From Byssovorax sp. (lineage in GTDB: Bacteria; Myxococcota_A; Polyangia; Polyangiales; Polyangiaceae): a stretch of DNA of 64,000 bases. The notes under the pieces were generated by a model. The model worked only from the letters and a program-made list of their open reading frames with translations. It did not search any database and had not been told where the DNA came from. Made by a program: the position numbers and the translations under genes. The stretch spans positions 1-64,000 of the forward strand of contig JANYGI010000079.1 of assembly GCA_025362495.1 (NCBI GenBank), given 5' to 3'. Below, one piece after another: positions 19,600 through 28,704 of this stretch; the stretch's first letter is position 1; the number at the start of each line of letters is the position of its first letter.

Positions 19600-21387
19600 T
19601 CAGGCGCGGATCACCACGACATCGCGCCCGCCGGCTGTCTTCGCGGGCTCCCGGCTCGTCCGCTCCGCGATCGGCGGGCTCGCGCTGCGGCGATCGAAGA
19701 TCACCAGCCACCCCGACGAGAGCCCCAGCCCCGTCAGGTAGGTATCGAGCTGAACGAGCCCCTCGTCGAGAGGATCCTTCCGCCCGTCGCGCCACACCTT
19801 GAGCTCGATCCCGAGCGTCTCGCCGGCATAGCGCACGCAAAGATCCATGCGGCCACGCCCGATCGCATACTCGCGCTCGACCGAGCCTCCGCCGTTCACC
19901 ACCCGCCGCAGGAAGGCCATGAACACGAGCTGCGCGGCGACCTCGTGATACGGCGCCGTGCCCAGGAGTGGCTGACCGTGTTGCCTCCAGAAGTCGAGAA
20001 AGGCCGAGAGCAGCCGATCGGGATCGAGGCGCCCCGCGGGCGTGAGCCAGGTCGGCTGGATCGCGGGCAGCGCGGCGCGTGACGACAGCGTCAGCTGACG
20101 GACGATGATCTCGCGATAGATCGGGTTCGCCACATCGAGGCCGCCGCTCGTGGTCATCCGGACGAGGCCGAGATCGATGGCGAAGCGGATGTCGTCGGTC
20201 GGCAATTCATCCGGCGTGGTACCAGCGAGCATCGGCTCGATGATGGCGCGCACGCGCGGCTCGCGCAGCCGCTCGGCCAGGCTGTCGAGGTGGGTATCTT
20301 GCCGCTCGATGAGGATGTCCTTGGCGCGGTCGACGTCGGCGCGCGTGATCGGCGTCGACCGGTCTTTCACCAGGACCTCGACGAGCTGACGCGCGAGCGC
20401 GTTCACGAGCCAGGGCTGCCCCTGCGTGAGCGCAAAGGCCCGGTCCACGGCGTCGGGAAGGAATACCTGTCCCGTCTCGCCGGTGTGCTGCGCGTACAGC
20501 GCGGCGACCTCGTCGTGCGTGAAGTTCAGCAGCGTCAGCGACTCGGCCTTGATGTTGAACGGGCTCGCCGTGCCGAGTCGATCGCTGCCGCCCGCAGCGA
20601 CCTTGTAGTCGCGCACGTCGCGCAGGCCGATGAGCGCGAGCGAGTGCGGGAACCGCCGAGGACGCGCCGTGAACCCGGAGCGGAGCTGACGGAGCACCGA
20701 GATCAACGTGTCATCGCGGAGCGCGTCGATCTCGTCGAGAAACACGACGAGCGGACGTATCGTCGCGTGCGACCAGGCCGCGAGCGCCGCGCCGAGGCGC
20801 CTGCCAGGAGGCGCATCAGGAAACGGCGGCGGCTGCAGCTCCGGCGGGAGCTGCCATGCGGCAGCGGTGCGAAGCTCGTCGAGGAGCACGAGCTCCGCGG
20901 CGCCGATGTCGTGGGGGAACGCGGCGCCGGCCTCCATGGAGACGAGCAAGGCGGCATATTTGCCTGCCCTGGCGAGGTCTTGAGCGAGCGTGAGCAGGGT
21001 GGTCGTTTTGCCGATCTGCCGCGGCGCGTGGACGACGAAGTAGGCCTTCTGGTCCACGAGGTCGCCCACGATCGGGAGTCGCGTCGCGACCGGTACCATG
21101 TAGTGGTCGGCCGGATCGCACGGGCCTGCGGTGTTGAAGCGGCGCGGCATGCGGCGAGAGTCTACTCGCATCGGAGAGCGGGCAACCGACGACGCCGGCT
21201 TGGCGGGCACCGGTGGAGAGGGATCGGCCGGCGCATCCACGGCTCTCTTCCCTTTCGGGCTGCCATATAGCTTCGTCAGCTCGAACGCTGCCGCCATCGC
21301 CGGCTCGCCCAGCTCCTTTGCGGCCGCTCGCGCCGACTTTCGCGCGTCGCGCGTGAGGCCAACGATGACTCCGTCAATCAGGTTCAA
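19600..21387 (-). CDS. AAA-like ATPase with C-terminal PD-(D/E)XK nuclease-like domain
   Basis: The 595-residue protein has a variable N-terminus of about 80 residues. The family core follows, starting PRRFNTAGPCDPADHYMVP. The Walker A variant APRQIGKTTT is at about 121-130 and Walker B PLVVFLDEIDAL at about 212-223. The C-terminal segment GRGRMDLCVRYAGETLGIELK gives the D...ExK pattern of PD-(D/E)XK nucleases. Such proteins are widespread, often annotated only as ATP-binding proteins. The start is uncertain: TTG at 21387 has GGAG 3 bases upstream, while ATG at 21150 gives the short form but lacks a ribosome site. It follows the macroglobulin gene by 51 bases and converges with the signalling genes. 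Its role is unknown. Confidence 0.85.
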   Translation of the reverse strand: MNLIDGVIVGLTRDARKSARAAAKELGEPAMAAAFELTKLYGSPKGKRAVDAPADPSPPVPAKPASSVARSPMRVDSRRMPRRFNTAGPCDPADHYMVPVATRLPIVGDLVDQKAYFVVHAPRQIGKTTTLLTLAQDLARAGKYAALLVSMEAGAAFPHDIGAAELVLLDELRTAAAWQLPPELQPPPFPDAPPGRRLGAALAAWSHATIRPLVVFLDEIDALRDDTLISVLRQLRSGFTARPRRFPHSLALIGLRDVRDYKVAAGGSDRLGTASPFNIKAESLTLLNFTHDEVAALYAQHTGETGQVFLPDAVDRAFALTQGQPWLVNALARQLVEVLVKDRSTPITRADVDRAKDILIERQDTHLDSLAERLREPRVRAIIEPMLAGTTPDELPTDDIRFAIDLGLVRMTTSGGLDVANPIYREIIVRQLTLSSRAALPAIQPTWLTPAGRLDPDRLLSAFLDFWRQHGQPLLGTAPYHEVAAQLVFMAFLRRVVNGGGSVEREYAIGRGRMDLCVRYAGETLGIELKVWRDGRKDPLDEGLVQLDTYLTGLGLSSGWLVIFDRRSASPPIAERTSREPAKTAGGRDVVVIRA

Positions 21388-21438
21388 CTGCTCCGTCGCT
21401 TCCGGGGTGCCAGGGAGCCCGCAGCGCCCGCTCGGCCA

Positions 21439-24400
21439 CTACTTCGTCGCCGCCGTCACCGTCACCTCCATCAGCCCCGGGTTCCCTCCGCGCTCCTCCT
21501 CGAACATGTTGCGCACGCACACCGCGAAGCGCGCCGGCGCCTCGTGACCGTCGCGGCTCACGGTGATCCCCGTCGCCGCGAGCGGGATCCGGACCTCGTC
21601 TTTACCGCAGAAATCCACGGAGAATCGCTTCACTTGCCCGCCGCCGACGACGCGCGACAGGGCGTCCGGCAAGCACACCCAGCAGAGATCTCCCGGCACG
21701 TACCCGGTCTCGATCTTCACGACGAGGTCGACGGAGGCGAGAGCCGAGAGGCGCCGCGTCGGGCCGCCGTTCTTCTCGATCGCCACGCGCAGCGGGAGCC
21801 TGGCGTTGAACGCCTCCCAGTCCTCCTCGACCACGCGCGTCACCTCGACGGCGATCACGCCCTCGATCGCGCGCACCTCGCCGATCACGCCGACGTGATC
21901 GAGCGCCTCGCGCGTCGAAAGGCGCACGCCGTCGAGCTCGACGACGCCCGCACCGCCGACGATGTTCGCCGCGCCGAGCTCGACCATCAGCGCGATCGCC
22001 GCGACCGAGTCCACCGTCGAGTAGAGGCGCCCGTTCTCGCCGAGGCTCCCGATCACCGTGTTGGCGAGCGAAAGCGCGAGCGCGGTCGACGAGGCGCCGC
22101 CCGCGCGCAGCAGCGCCGCCGCGGCGTACGCGGCCTCGGCGCGCAGCCCGACCGCGCCGCCGCCCGTCGACCCCCGGCTGCCGCTCGCCAGGCGCTGCAC
22201 CAGCGTGATCGCGCTCGCCCGCGCGCCCTCGGGGCCGTGGGCGATCGTGGCGTAGGCCTCCTCGCAGTTTCGTGGCGGGTTCGGCGGCCACGAAATTCCC
22301 TGCGCGCGCGTGGTGTCGTCGGCCATCCGCAGCGCCTCGTCGATCGCCTTCGCCAGCGCGCGCCCGGGCGCCGCGGGGCCGCGCAGATCGCGGAGCAGGC
22401 CGACGCTCCACAGGTGCCGCGACGCGAGCTTGCCCCAGTACTCGTTCGGCTCGGGCGACGACTCCGGGTACATCTTGAAGCCCCGCCCCGGGAGCCACAT
22501 CGTCGCCTCGCGCCGCACGCCGGCCACGAGGATCGACTCCGCGTGAGAGCGGGTCCACGGGTCGTCGGCCATCACGTACATCGCGGCGGCGGCGAGCATC
22601 TTCGCCGCGGTCTGCTCGCAGCACGCGTGGCCGTAGTCCGCGGTCGCGTCGACCAGCGCGCGGAACGGTTTGTCGAGGCCGGGGAGCACCCGCAGGCCGA
22701 TCACGTCGGCGTCACGCGTCGCGCTCTCGCCCGGCTGGAGGAAGCGCACAGCACGCGCGATTTGCCTCATTTTACCGGGGATCTCGACGTCTTTCTCGGC
22801 GTGATCCCGCGCGCCCGACGCGTCATCGATCACGGCCTCCCAGCGGCCCGGCCCCGCGACGAACGTGAGCTCGGCGAGCCCACCCGCGAGCGGCGCGTCG
22901 CTCGCGAGCGCGCGGCCATCGAGGAAGAGCGGCACCGCGGCGCCGTCGCGCGTGACGCGGACGCGAGCGCCAGCGCCGCGCGCTCCGACGTGGACGCGCC
23001 CGACAGCGCCGTCGAGCGGGTGCACGAACGCCGGCAGATCGAGCGAGACGAACACCTCTTTCTGAGCGCGAAAACGAGCCTCGATCGGCGCCCAGTCGAC
23101 GCCGGCGATCACGAACGCCTCGACGAGGTACTCGGCGAAGTCGCCGCCGAGGTGCGCGGTGATCGTCGCGCGTCCGCCCTCGGTCGGCACGAGGCCCGCG
23201 AAGAGCACCTCGGGCTCGTCGACGGATGGCGGCGGCGGCGTGGCGGCCTCGCGGTACGGGCTCGCGGCGACGGGGCTCGGCGACGCCATCGGCGCGCCGA
23301 TGCTGGGCCGTCGCGCGCCATCCACAGCGGGCGACCCCGGCATCGGCGGGCTCGGCGGAGGGCTCATCCCGGGAGGCGGGCCGTAGCTCGGAGGCGACGC
23401 GGGCGACGCGCTCAGCGGGTACGGTGCCGGAGGCGGCCCGCCGAACATGGGCATCGAGGGGATCGGGCCACCGTAGCTTCGCATCATCGGCGGCGGCGGC
23501 GCGGGGATCGCCTGCGCCAGCGTCCGCGTCGGCGCGCCCACGACGAGGACCTTTCCCGCGGCCTCCGCGAAGGCTTTGAGCCCACCCGCGAGGCGGCTCG
23601 TCGGGGTGTCCGGCGTCAGCAAGCGCGCGTCCTTGATCACCACGTAGACCGACGCGTCGTCCGTCGCGCGCCCGGTCTCGATCACGATCACCGTGTCCCC
23701 GCCGGGCTCGATGCGCTCGGGGACGGTGAGGCGCGGCGTGATCGTCGCGCGCGTGATCACCGTCGCCCAGCCCTCCCACGCTTCGCCTTCGATCCACGCG
23801 CCGATCGCGATCAGCGCCATCGGCCCGGGCACGTCGAGCTCGATCACCTGCCCAGCGGCGACGTCGTCGAGCGCGATCTCGCGCGGCCCGTCGAACAGCG
23901 CCGCGAAGCGCGGGTGGCCACGCAGCGCCGCGAGATCCTCGTCGTTGCGCAGGAACGCGAGGTCGATCCAGCCGTCGCGGACCGCCGCTTCGAGCGACGC
24001 GAGGCCGCGCGCGACGTCGCCGCTCCGCGCGTGGCAGCACGCGAGGTAGTACGCGTAGTTCGGGTGCGGGTTCGCCTGCTCGGCGATCGCCGCCTCGAAC
24101 GTCGATCGCGCCTCGGCGATCTTGCCCTCCAGGAACAGCGCCTCGCCGCGCCGGTAGCCCTCGTCGACGTACGACGGATGCGGCGCCGTCGCGGGATCCA
24201 CGGCGCCCGGTCGCCGCAGCGGCCGCGTCGGATCGACGATCACGATCCGCACCGTCTCCGCGGCGGTCATCGCGGTGACGCGCGCGCGATCGACGTCGAC
24301 ACGATCGAGGCGAAACGGCGTCGATCGCGTCGCGCCCTCGTCGAGGTAGATGCCTCGCACCGGCACGGATTGCTCGCCCGGCAGCAGCGATCCCGTCACC

Positions 24401-25314
24401 TCGGCGCCGAGCGGCGAGAACACCGTGCGCGATCGCTCCGCCGCGCGGCTCCCCACGATCGGCACGGTCGCGGTGCGCCCGGGATCGCTCACGAGCTGCA
24501 CGTTGATCGCGTGCGGCCCGGCGCCGGTGAGCGTGAAGCTCGCCGTCACCACGCCCGCGCCCGCCTCCGCGATGACGCTCGCGAGGCGCGCCCCGCGATC
24601 GGCGAGCTCGAGCTGCACCTGACCGTCGATGGGCACGCCGAAGCTTTCGAGGCGCAGCGTCACGTGGAGCTGCGAGATGTCGAAGCGCCGATCGACGAGC
24701 GAGGCCACGAGCGGCGCGAGGCGGTACGCGGCGACGGTGAACGCGCACGCGGGCGAGCTCACGGGCGCGCCGCGGAGCCGCGCCTCGTAGTCCCCCGCCG
24801 GGAGATCGCGGAGCGTGATCGAGGCCGCCCCGCGGTCGTCGAGCCGCGCCGCGTGCTTCGCGAAATCAGCGCCATTCACCGTGATTTCAAGCACCGCCTC
24901 CGCGCCCGCGGCGAACGGATCGAGGGCGAGCAGGTTCACTTCGTCGCGCCCTTCGCGATACAGGGCCTTGTCGCTCGTCACGGCCGCGAGCGAGAGCATC
25001 GGCAGCGCGGGCGGGCTCATCGTCGCGCCGGGGAGGAGCACCGGATCGCGATCGAAGAGCGAGATCACCTGCGGACGCGGCGCGCGGCCACCGCCGAGCA
25101 GCCGCTGGATCCAGCCCATCCCGGGCTTCTGAAACGCGCTCTTGCCGAGGAACGCGAACGCCTTCCCCAGGAGGATGTCCTCGCCGAGGCTGCGCGCGAG
25201 CGCGTCGTCGGTGACGGTCAGCGAGGGCGCCGCGCCCTCCGCGCGCGGGTTGAAGCCGCAGTTCGAGCAAGGCCTCGAGTCAGGGACAAAAGCGCCGCAC
25301 CGAGGGCAAGACAT
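21439..25314 (-). CDS. Alpha-2-macroglobulin-like thioester protein with N-terminal zinc ribbon and TPR segment
   Basis: The ATG at 25314 has GAAGG 8 bases upstream and starts a zinc ribbon, CPRCGAF...CSNCGF, giving 1,291 residues. Beta-sandwich macroglobulin-like domains follow, then a TPR-like segment around residues 390-490 (LFLEGKIAEARSTFEAAI). A Pro-rich linker (PPPPMMRSYGG to PPSPPMPGSP) precedes more beta domains. The C-terminal alpha/alpha toroid includes GHACCEQTAAKML, in which Cys898-Cys899-Glu900-Gln901 fits the CxEQ thioester of complement and alpha-2-macroglobulin. No signal peptide or lipobox is visible, which is odd for a family that traps proteases outside the cytoplasm. The AAA ATPase gene follows by 51 bases. 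Confidence 0.85.
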   Translation of the reverse strand: MSCPRCGAFVPDSRPCSNCGFNPRAEGAAPSLTVTDDALARSLGEDILLGKAFAFLGKSAFQKPGMGWIQRLLGGGRAPRPQVISLFDRDPVLLPGATMSPPALPMLSLAAVTSDKALYREGRDEVNLLALDPFAAGAEAVLEITVNGADFAKHAARLDDRGAASITLRDLPAGDYEARLRGAPVSSPACAFTVAAYRLAPLVASLVDRRFDISQLHVTLRLESFGVPIDGQVQLELADRGARLASVIAEAGAGVVTASFTLTGAGPHAINVQLVSDPGRTATVPIVGSRAAERSRTVFSPLGAEVTGSLLPGEQSVPVRGIYLDEGATRSTPFRLDRVDVDRARVTAMTAAETVRIVIVDPTRPLRRPGAVDPATAPHPSYVDEGYRRGEALFLEGKIAEARSTFEAAIAEQANPHPNYAYYLACCHARSGDVARGLASLEAAVRDGWIDLAFLRNDEDLAALRGHPRFAALFDGPREIALDDVAAGQVIELDVPGPMALIAIGAWIEGEAWEGWATVITRATITPRLTVPERIEPGGDTVIVIETGRATDDASVYVVIKDARLLTPDTPTSRLAGGLKAFAEAAGKVLVVGAPTRTLAQAIPAPPPPMMRSYGGPIPSMPMFGGPPPAPYPLSASPASPPSYGPPPGMSPPPSPPMPGSPAVDGARRPSIGAPMASPSPVAASPYREAATPPPPSVDEPEVLFAGLVPTEGGRATITAHLGGDFAEYLVEAFVIAGVDWAPIEARFRAQKEVFVSLDLPAFVHPLDGAVGRVHVGARGAGARVRVTRDGAAVPLFLDGRALASDAPLAGGLAELTFVAGPGRWEAVIDDASGARDHAEKDVEIPGKMRQIARAVRFLQPGESATRDADVIGLRVLPGLDKPFRALVDATADYGHACCEQTAAKMLAAAAMYVMADDPWTRSHAESILVAGVRREATMWLPGRGFKMYPESSPEPNEYWGKLASRHLWSVGLLRDLRGPAAPGRALAKAIDEALRMADDTTRAQGISWPPNPPRNCEEAYATIAHGPEGARASAITLVQRLASGSRGSTGGGAVGLRAEAAYAAAALLRAGGASSTALALSLANTVIGSLGENGRLYSTVDSVAAIALMVELGAANIVGGAGVVELDGVRLSTREALDHVGVIGEVRAIEGVIAVEVTRVVEEDWEAFNARLPLRVAIEKNGGPTRRLSALASVDLVVKIETGYVPGDLCWVCLPDALSRVVGGGQVKRFSVDFCGKDEVRIPLAATGITVSRDGHEAPARFAVCVRNMFEEERGGNPGLMEVTVTAATK

Positions 25315-25415
25315 GATCGCACCTTCTCGCCGGCAGCGCGACAGCGCCACCGACGAGAGAGCCTATCAGCCCGTGATGTGAAGGGAATCGCGAGGAGGGA
25401 GCGACGAGCCTGAGC

Positions 25416-27428
25416 TCAGGTGGCCGACTGCTCGGCCGGCGCGCTGCCGGGGGTACCCTGCGCGACCGGCACGCGGAGCTGCCCGCCGCTCTGCTGTGCG
25501 AGGATGCCGAGCGCCTTCTGGAAGAAGCCCGTGAGGAACGGGATCTCGCGCGGCGGCGCGGTGATCAGGCCGGCCTCGCGGATCGCGCGGGCCACCGAGA
25601 GCACCTCGATCGCGCGGTCCTGGCCCTTGCGCGAGCGCACCGAGATCGCCGCGTCCGAGAGGCGACGCGACACGATGTCGCGCACCTCGGGGGAGAAGAA
25701 GCGATCGGTCGCGGCGTCGATCTCCTCGCGGAGCGCCTCGTTGACCTTGTCGGGATCGCTCACGCCCTCGGAGCCGAGGCGCTCGCCGACCTTGGCCAGC
25801 ATCTCGTCGAGCGCCCCGCGATCGGGGAGCCACGCGCGCATCTCGGGCTCCTGGTGGAGCGCGCCCGAGACCAGCCCCGCTGCCGCCGCCTGCTCGACCG
25901 TGATCGCCGCGTCGAGCTCGGCGAGCGGGTGCGCGCACTCGGTCGCCGTCGTCTCGATCAGCTCGCGGCAGGCTTCGAGCCCGAGCGGGAGCACCTGGCG
26001 CGAGGTCGCGTTGAGCTTGCGCGACTGGGCGATCCGGTGACGCGCCCACTCGACCGGCACGGCCACGGGAGCGACGCCGAGGCCCTCCATCGCGCGCGTG
26101 CGGCCTTCCTTGATCTGCGAGCCGCTGAGCCAGCCGCTGCCGGCCTGGATGATGCCGAGCGGCTCGCGGATGATCACCTCGGCGATGTGGTAGCGCCCCG
26201 AGGCGTCCTTGCTGGTGATCGACAGCGAGAAGGTGCCCGAGCCGTCGGGCGGGATCATCGTCGCTTCGATCGAGACCTCGGCGCGGTCGTCCATCTTCAC
26301 GACGTGGCGGCGCTCCGGGATCGCGACGCCGCGCGAGCGCAGCACGTTGAGGGCGCGGCGAGCCGCCTTGCGGGCCGGGCCGGCGACGTCGTCGCTCTCG
26401 ACGGCCTCGACGATCGCGCCGACGTTGGAGGCCGCGAGCCACGCGTCCACGAGTGCCGCGGCGCCTTCGCCCGCCGACACGAGCGCGGCCTTCGCGCCCG
26501 TCTGGTCGACGCTCACGAGCGCCGGATCGAACGTCGCGCCGCCCTCGGCCTTCGCGGCCGCCTTCGGCTTCGCGGCGGCGTCGGTCATCGCCTTGGTGCG
26601 AGCCGCGAGCGCCTCCTTCGGCGTGAGCGCGGGCTTCACTTTCCCCTGGGCGGGGCGCTTGGGAACGAACACCGGGATCGGCGTCAGCGCCTTGGGGAGC
26701 TGCTTCGCGGGCGCCGCGGGAGCGACGGGCCTCGCCGGGGGAGCCGCCGGACGCGCCGCGGGCATCGCGGGCCGAGCGCCCATCGGGGCGCCGTCGGGAC
26801 GCGGACCACGCGGGCGATCGTCGCGGCGCGGCGCTCCGCCTTCGGGGCGCGGACCACGCGGCCGGTCACCGTCGGCGTGCGAAGCGTGCGGCGCGGCGCC
26901 GTCGGGGCGCGGACCACGCGGGCGATCGCCGAAGTCACGCGACGGCCCGCGCGGGCCGCCGGGGAGCGGCCGAGCGCCCATCGGACGCGCCGCGGGACCG
27001 CTGTAATCGCCGGGGGTTCCCCAGCCGTGCGGCCCATCGACGGGGGCCTCGGGCGCCGGAGCGCGCGGGCCGCCGGGGAGCGGGCGAGCGCCCATCGGAC
27101 GCGCTTGCGGAGCGCGGTAATCGCCCCCGCCGCGGTTCGATCGGTGATCGTTCGGGGCCGGCGTGCGGCGCGGCGCGCGCGCATCGAACGTCGCGCGCGG
27201 GCGAGCCGCGGGGGCATCGCTGCTGCCCTCGGTCGTGGCGCCGGCAGCGGCGGCGGCCGGAGCAGCCTCGGCGCCCTCGGCGGCCGGCGCGGCGGCGTTC
27301 TCTTCGCCGGGGGTGAACCCCGGCTGCTCACGCGTGCTCGCGGATCGGCGCACGATCTTGCGCGTCTTCGCGGCGGCGGGCGCCGTGGCGTCCGTGGGCT
27401 TGTCCGAGGTGTCGTCGTCCTTCGTCAT
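25416..27428 (-). CDS. Basic, repeat-rich protein of unknown function
   Basis: This is a 670-residue protein. The first 330 residues are low-complexity and rich in Arg, Pro, Gly and Ala, with repeats of the forms RPRGPRPDG and ARPLPGGPR. The start MTKDDDTSDKPTDATAPAAA leads into KTRKIVRRSAST. From about residue 340 to the end the sequence is ordered and mixed alpha/beta (VSVDQTGAKAALVSAGEGAAALVDAWLA, then SIEATMIPPDGSGTFSLSIT and a long helical C-terminus). I do not recognise this domain. The N-terminus resembles the disordered, nucleic-acid-binding arms of factors such as IF-2, but this is only a compositional likeness. It lies 88 bases downstream of ridA on the same strand, with a hairpin between them. 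Confidence 0.85.
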   Translation of the reverse strand: MTKDDDTSDKPTDATAPAAAKTRKIVRRSASTREQPGFTPGEENAAAPAAEGAEAAPAAAAAGATTEGSSDAPAARPRATFDARAPRRTPAPNDHRSNRGGGDYRAPQARPMGARPLPGGPRAPAPEAPVDGPHGWGTPGDYSGPAARPMGARPLPGGPRGPSRDFGDRPRGPRPDGAAPHASHADGDRPRGPRPEGGAPRRDDRPRGPRPDGAPMGARPAMPAARPAAPPARPVAPAAPAKQLPKALTPIPVFVPKRPAQGKVKPALTPKEALAARTKAMTDAAAKPKAAAKAEGGATFDPALVSVDQTGAKAALVSAGEGAAALVDAWLAASNVGAIVEAVESDDVAGPARKAARRALNVLRSRGVAIPERRHVVKMDDRAEVSIEATMIPPDGSGTFSLSITSKDASGRYHIAEVIIREPLGIIQAGSGWLSGSQIKEGRTRAMEGLGVAPVAVPVEWARHRIAQSRKLNATSRQVLPLGLEACRELIETTATECAHPLAELDAAITVEQAAAAGLVSGALHQEPEMRAWLPDRGALDEMLAKVGERLGSEGVSDPDKVNEALREEIDAATDRFFSPEVRDIVSRRLSDAAISVRSRKGQDRAIEVLSVARAIREAGLITAPPREIPFLTGFFQKALGILAQQSGGQLRVPVAQGTPGSAPAEQSAT
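26950..27104. repeat. Two 41-base near-identical direct repeats within the 25416-27428 gene
   Basis: Copies at 26950-26990 and 27064-27104 differ at one base and encode the ARPMGARPLPGGPR unit. A related shorter unit with the core GCGGACCACGCGG recurs three times at about 26800, 26848 and 26907. The repeats preserve the frame and enlarge the disordered arm. Confidence 0.85.
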
Positions 27429-27478
27429 ATCGGGGCTCTCGAGGGGTGGAGAGAGACGTCCCTCTCGGGACGAATGAT

Positions 27479-27496
27479 CCCGGCCGCTCGGCCGGG
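27479..27496 (-). terminator. GC-rich hairpin between ridA and the repeat-rich gene
   Basis: CCCGGCC and GGCCGGG form a 7-bp stem with a GCTC loop in the 88-base gap after the ridA stop. No U-run follows on the minus strand, so it may act as an attenuating or rho-assisted stop, or do nothing. Confidence 0.35.
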
Positions 27497-27516
27497 CGGG
27501 TGGTTGGTGGCGACCG

Positions 27517-27921
27517 TCAGGTCGCCGGAGCAGAAGTCTTTCCGAGGTAGGCGACGGCCTCGATCTCCACGCGCGCGCCCCGCGGCAACGCGGCGACTTG
27601 CACGGTGGAGCGAGCGGGCGCGGGCGTGACCGCGACCTCCCCGTAGAGCCGGTTCACGATGGTCACGTCCGCGAGATCGGCGAGAAAAATGGTCGTTTTG
27701 GCGACGTCGGCCCAGGTCGCGCCCCCGGCCGAGAGGACCTCGGTCAGGTTCTTCAGCACGAGGCGCGTCTCGGCCTCGATGCCGCCCTTCACGAGCTCGC
27801 CGGTCGCGGGGCTGAGCGCGATCTGTCCGCTCGTGAACAGGAAATCACCGACGCGGACGGCCTGCGAGTACGCGCCGATGGCGGCGGGAGCGTTGCTGCT
27901 GGAGATGGCGATCTTGGACAT
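27517..27921 (-). CDS. ridA: RidA family reactive intermediate deaminase
   Basis: At 134 residues this is the standard RidA/YjgF/UK114 length. The start gives SNAPAAIGAYSQAV, and GDFLFTSGQIALSPATGELV is the expected first sheet. The substrate-contact Arg is Arg104 in PARSTVQVAALP, and VEIEAVAYLG forms the last strand with the family's Glu. RidA hydrolyses reactive 2-aminoacrylate and related enamines released by PLP enzymes, protecting PLP-dependent proteins. It is a trimeric cytoplasmic enzyme. It lies 111 bases downstream of recR with a terminator-like hairpin between, so it probably has its own promoter. A weak -35/-10 pair on the minus strand between about 27970 and 28005 is possible. Confidence 0.95.
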   Translation of the reverse strand: MSKIAISSSNAPAAIGAYSQAVRVGDFLFTSGQIALSPATGELVKGGIEAETRLVLKNLTEVLSAGGATWADVAKTTIFLADLADVTIVNRLYGEVAVTPAPARSTVQVAALPRGARVEIEAVAYLGKTSAPAT

Positions 27922-28002
27922 CGAGGCCTCCGCGCCCGGGCTCGCGGACGCGAACCTCGGAGAGCGGGCATCTATAATGGCTTTTTCCGCCCGGCGTGAC
28001 TC

Positions 28003-28023
28003 AAAATCACGGCCGAACGGCCG
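28003..28023 (-). terminator. Intrinsic-type terminator downstream of recR
   Basis: On the minus strand a CGGCC/GGCCG stem with a GTTC loop (28010-28023) is followed by GTGATTTTG, so a short U-run follows the hairpin. It lies 10 bases after the recR stop and would end the ybaB-recR transcript before ridA. Confidence 0.5.
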
Positions 28024-28032
28024 GTCGTTGCG

Positions 28033-28704
28033 TCAGCCGAAGCTCTTCCGGCCCTCGATCGCCCGCCCCAGGGTCACTTGATCGGCGAACTCGAGGTCGC
28101 CTCCGTGGGGCACGCCGCTCGCGATTCGCGTCACGTTGACCCCCAGGGCGCCGAGCTCCCGGGCGATGAGCAGGGCCGTCGCTTCCCCGTCGACCGAGGG
28201 TGGCGTCGCGACCAGGACCTCGCGCACCGGGTACTCCGTGGCCTTCACACGGGCCTTCAGCGCGTCTATCGGCAGCTCGTCGGCCCCCACGCCTTCGAGC
28301 GGCGACAGCAGCTTGCCGAGCACGAAGTACCGCCCGCGCATCGCCCCGCTCCGCTCGATCGCCAGCAGATCCTGCACCCGCGCCACGATGCACAAAAGCG
28401 CCGGATCGCGCCGCGAATCCGAGCAGATCGAGCAGATCGTCGCCACGCCCGGGCCGGCCTCGGCGATGTTGCCGCAGCGCTCGCACGGCCGCACGAAGTC
28501 GCGCAGCTCGGCCAGCTCGCGCCCGAGATCGCGCGACGCCGTCTCGTCCCCGGTCACCAGGAAGAGCGCGTAGCGCAGCGCCGTCTTCTCGCCCACGCCG
28601 GGCAGCCGGCCGAGCATCTGCACCACGCGCGCGAGCCGCTCCGGCATCCCCGCCGGCGTGCGGGCCTGAAACCCTCGTCCCGGCGAAGGTCGCTGGATCC
28701 CCAT
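28033..28704 (-). CDS. recR: Recombination mediator protein RecR
   Basis: The ATG at 28704 shares its A with the ybaB stop (TGATG), so translation is coupled, giving 223 residues. The helix-hairpin-helix part is RLPGVGEKTALRYALFL. A four-Cys zinc finger follows with Cys74, Cys77, Cys91 and Cys94 (CERC...CSIC). The Toprim domain includes LCIVARVQDLLAIERSG and GRYFVLGKLLSPLEGVGADEL. RecR works with RecF and RecO to load RecA on single-stranded gaps. The N-terminus is about 16 residues longer than usual; MPERL at residue 20 is the alternative start. In many bacteria ybaB-recR follows dnaX; here dnaX is 12 kb away on the other strand. Confidence 0.96.
   Translation of the reverse strand: MGIQRPSPGRGFQARTPAGMPERLARVVQMLGRLPGVGEKTALRYALFLVTGDETASRDLGRELAELRDFVRPCERCGNIAEAGPGVATICSICSDSRRDPALLCIVARVQDLLAIERSGAMRGRYFVLGKLLSPLEGVGADELPIDALKARVKATEYPVREVLVATPPSVDGEATALLIARELGALGVNVTRIASGVPHGGDLEFADQVTLGRAIEGRKSFG

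Noticed and set aside
21544-25413. A 1,289-residue frame antisense to the macroglobulin-like gene
   Set aside because: Composition is Arg/His/Asp-rich without any motif, while the opposite strand has clear domains and a ribosome site.
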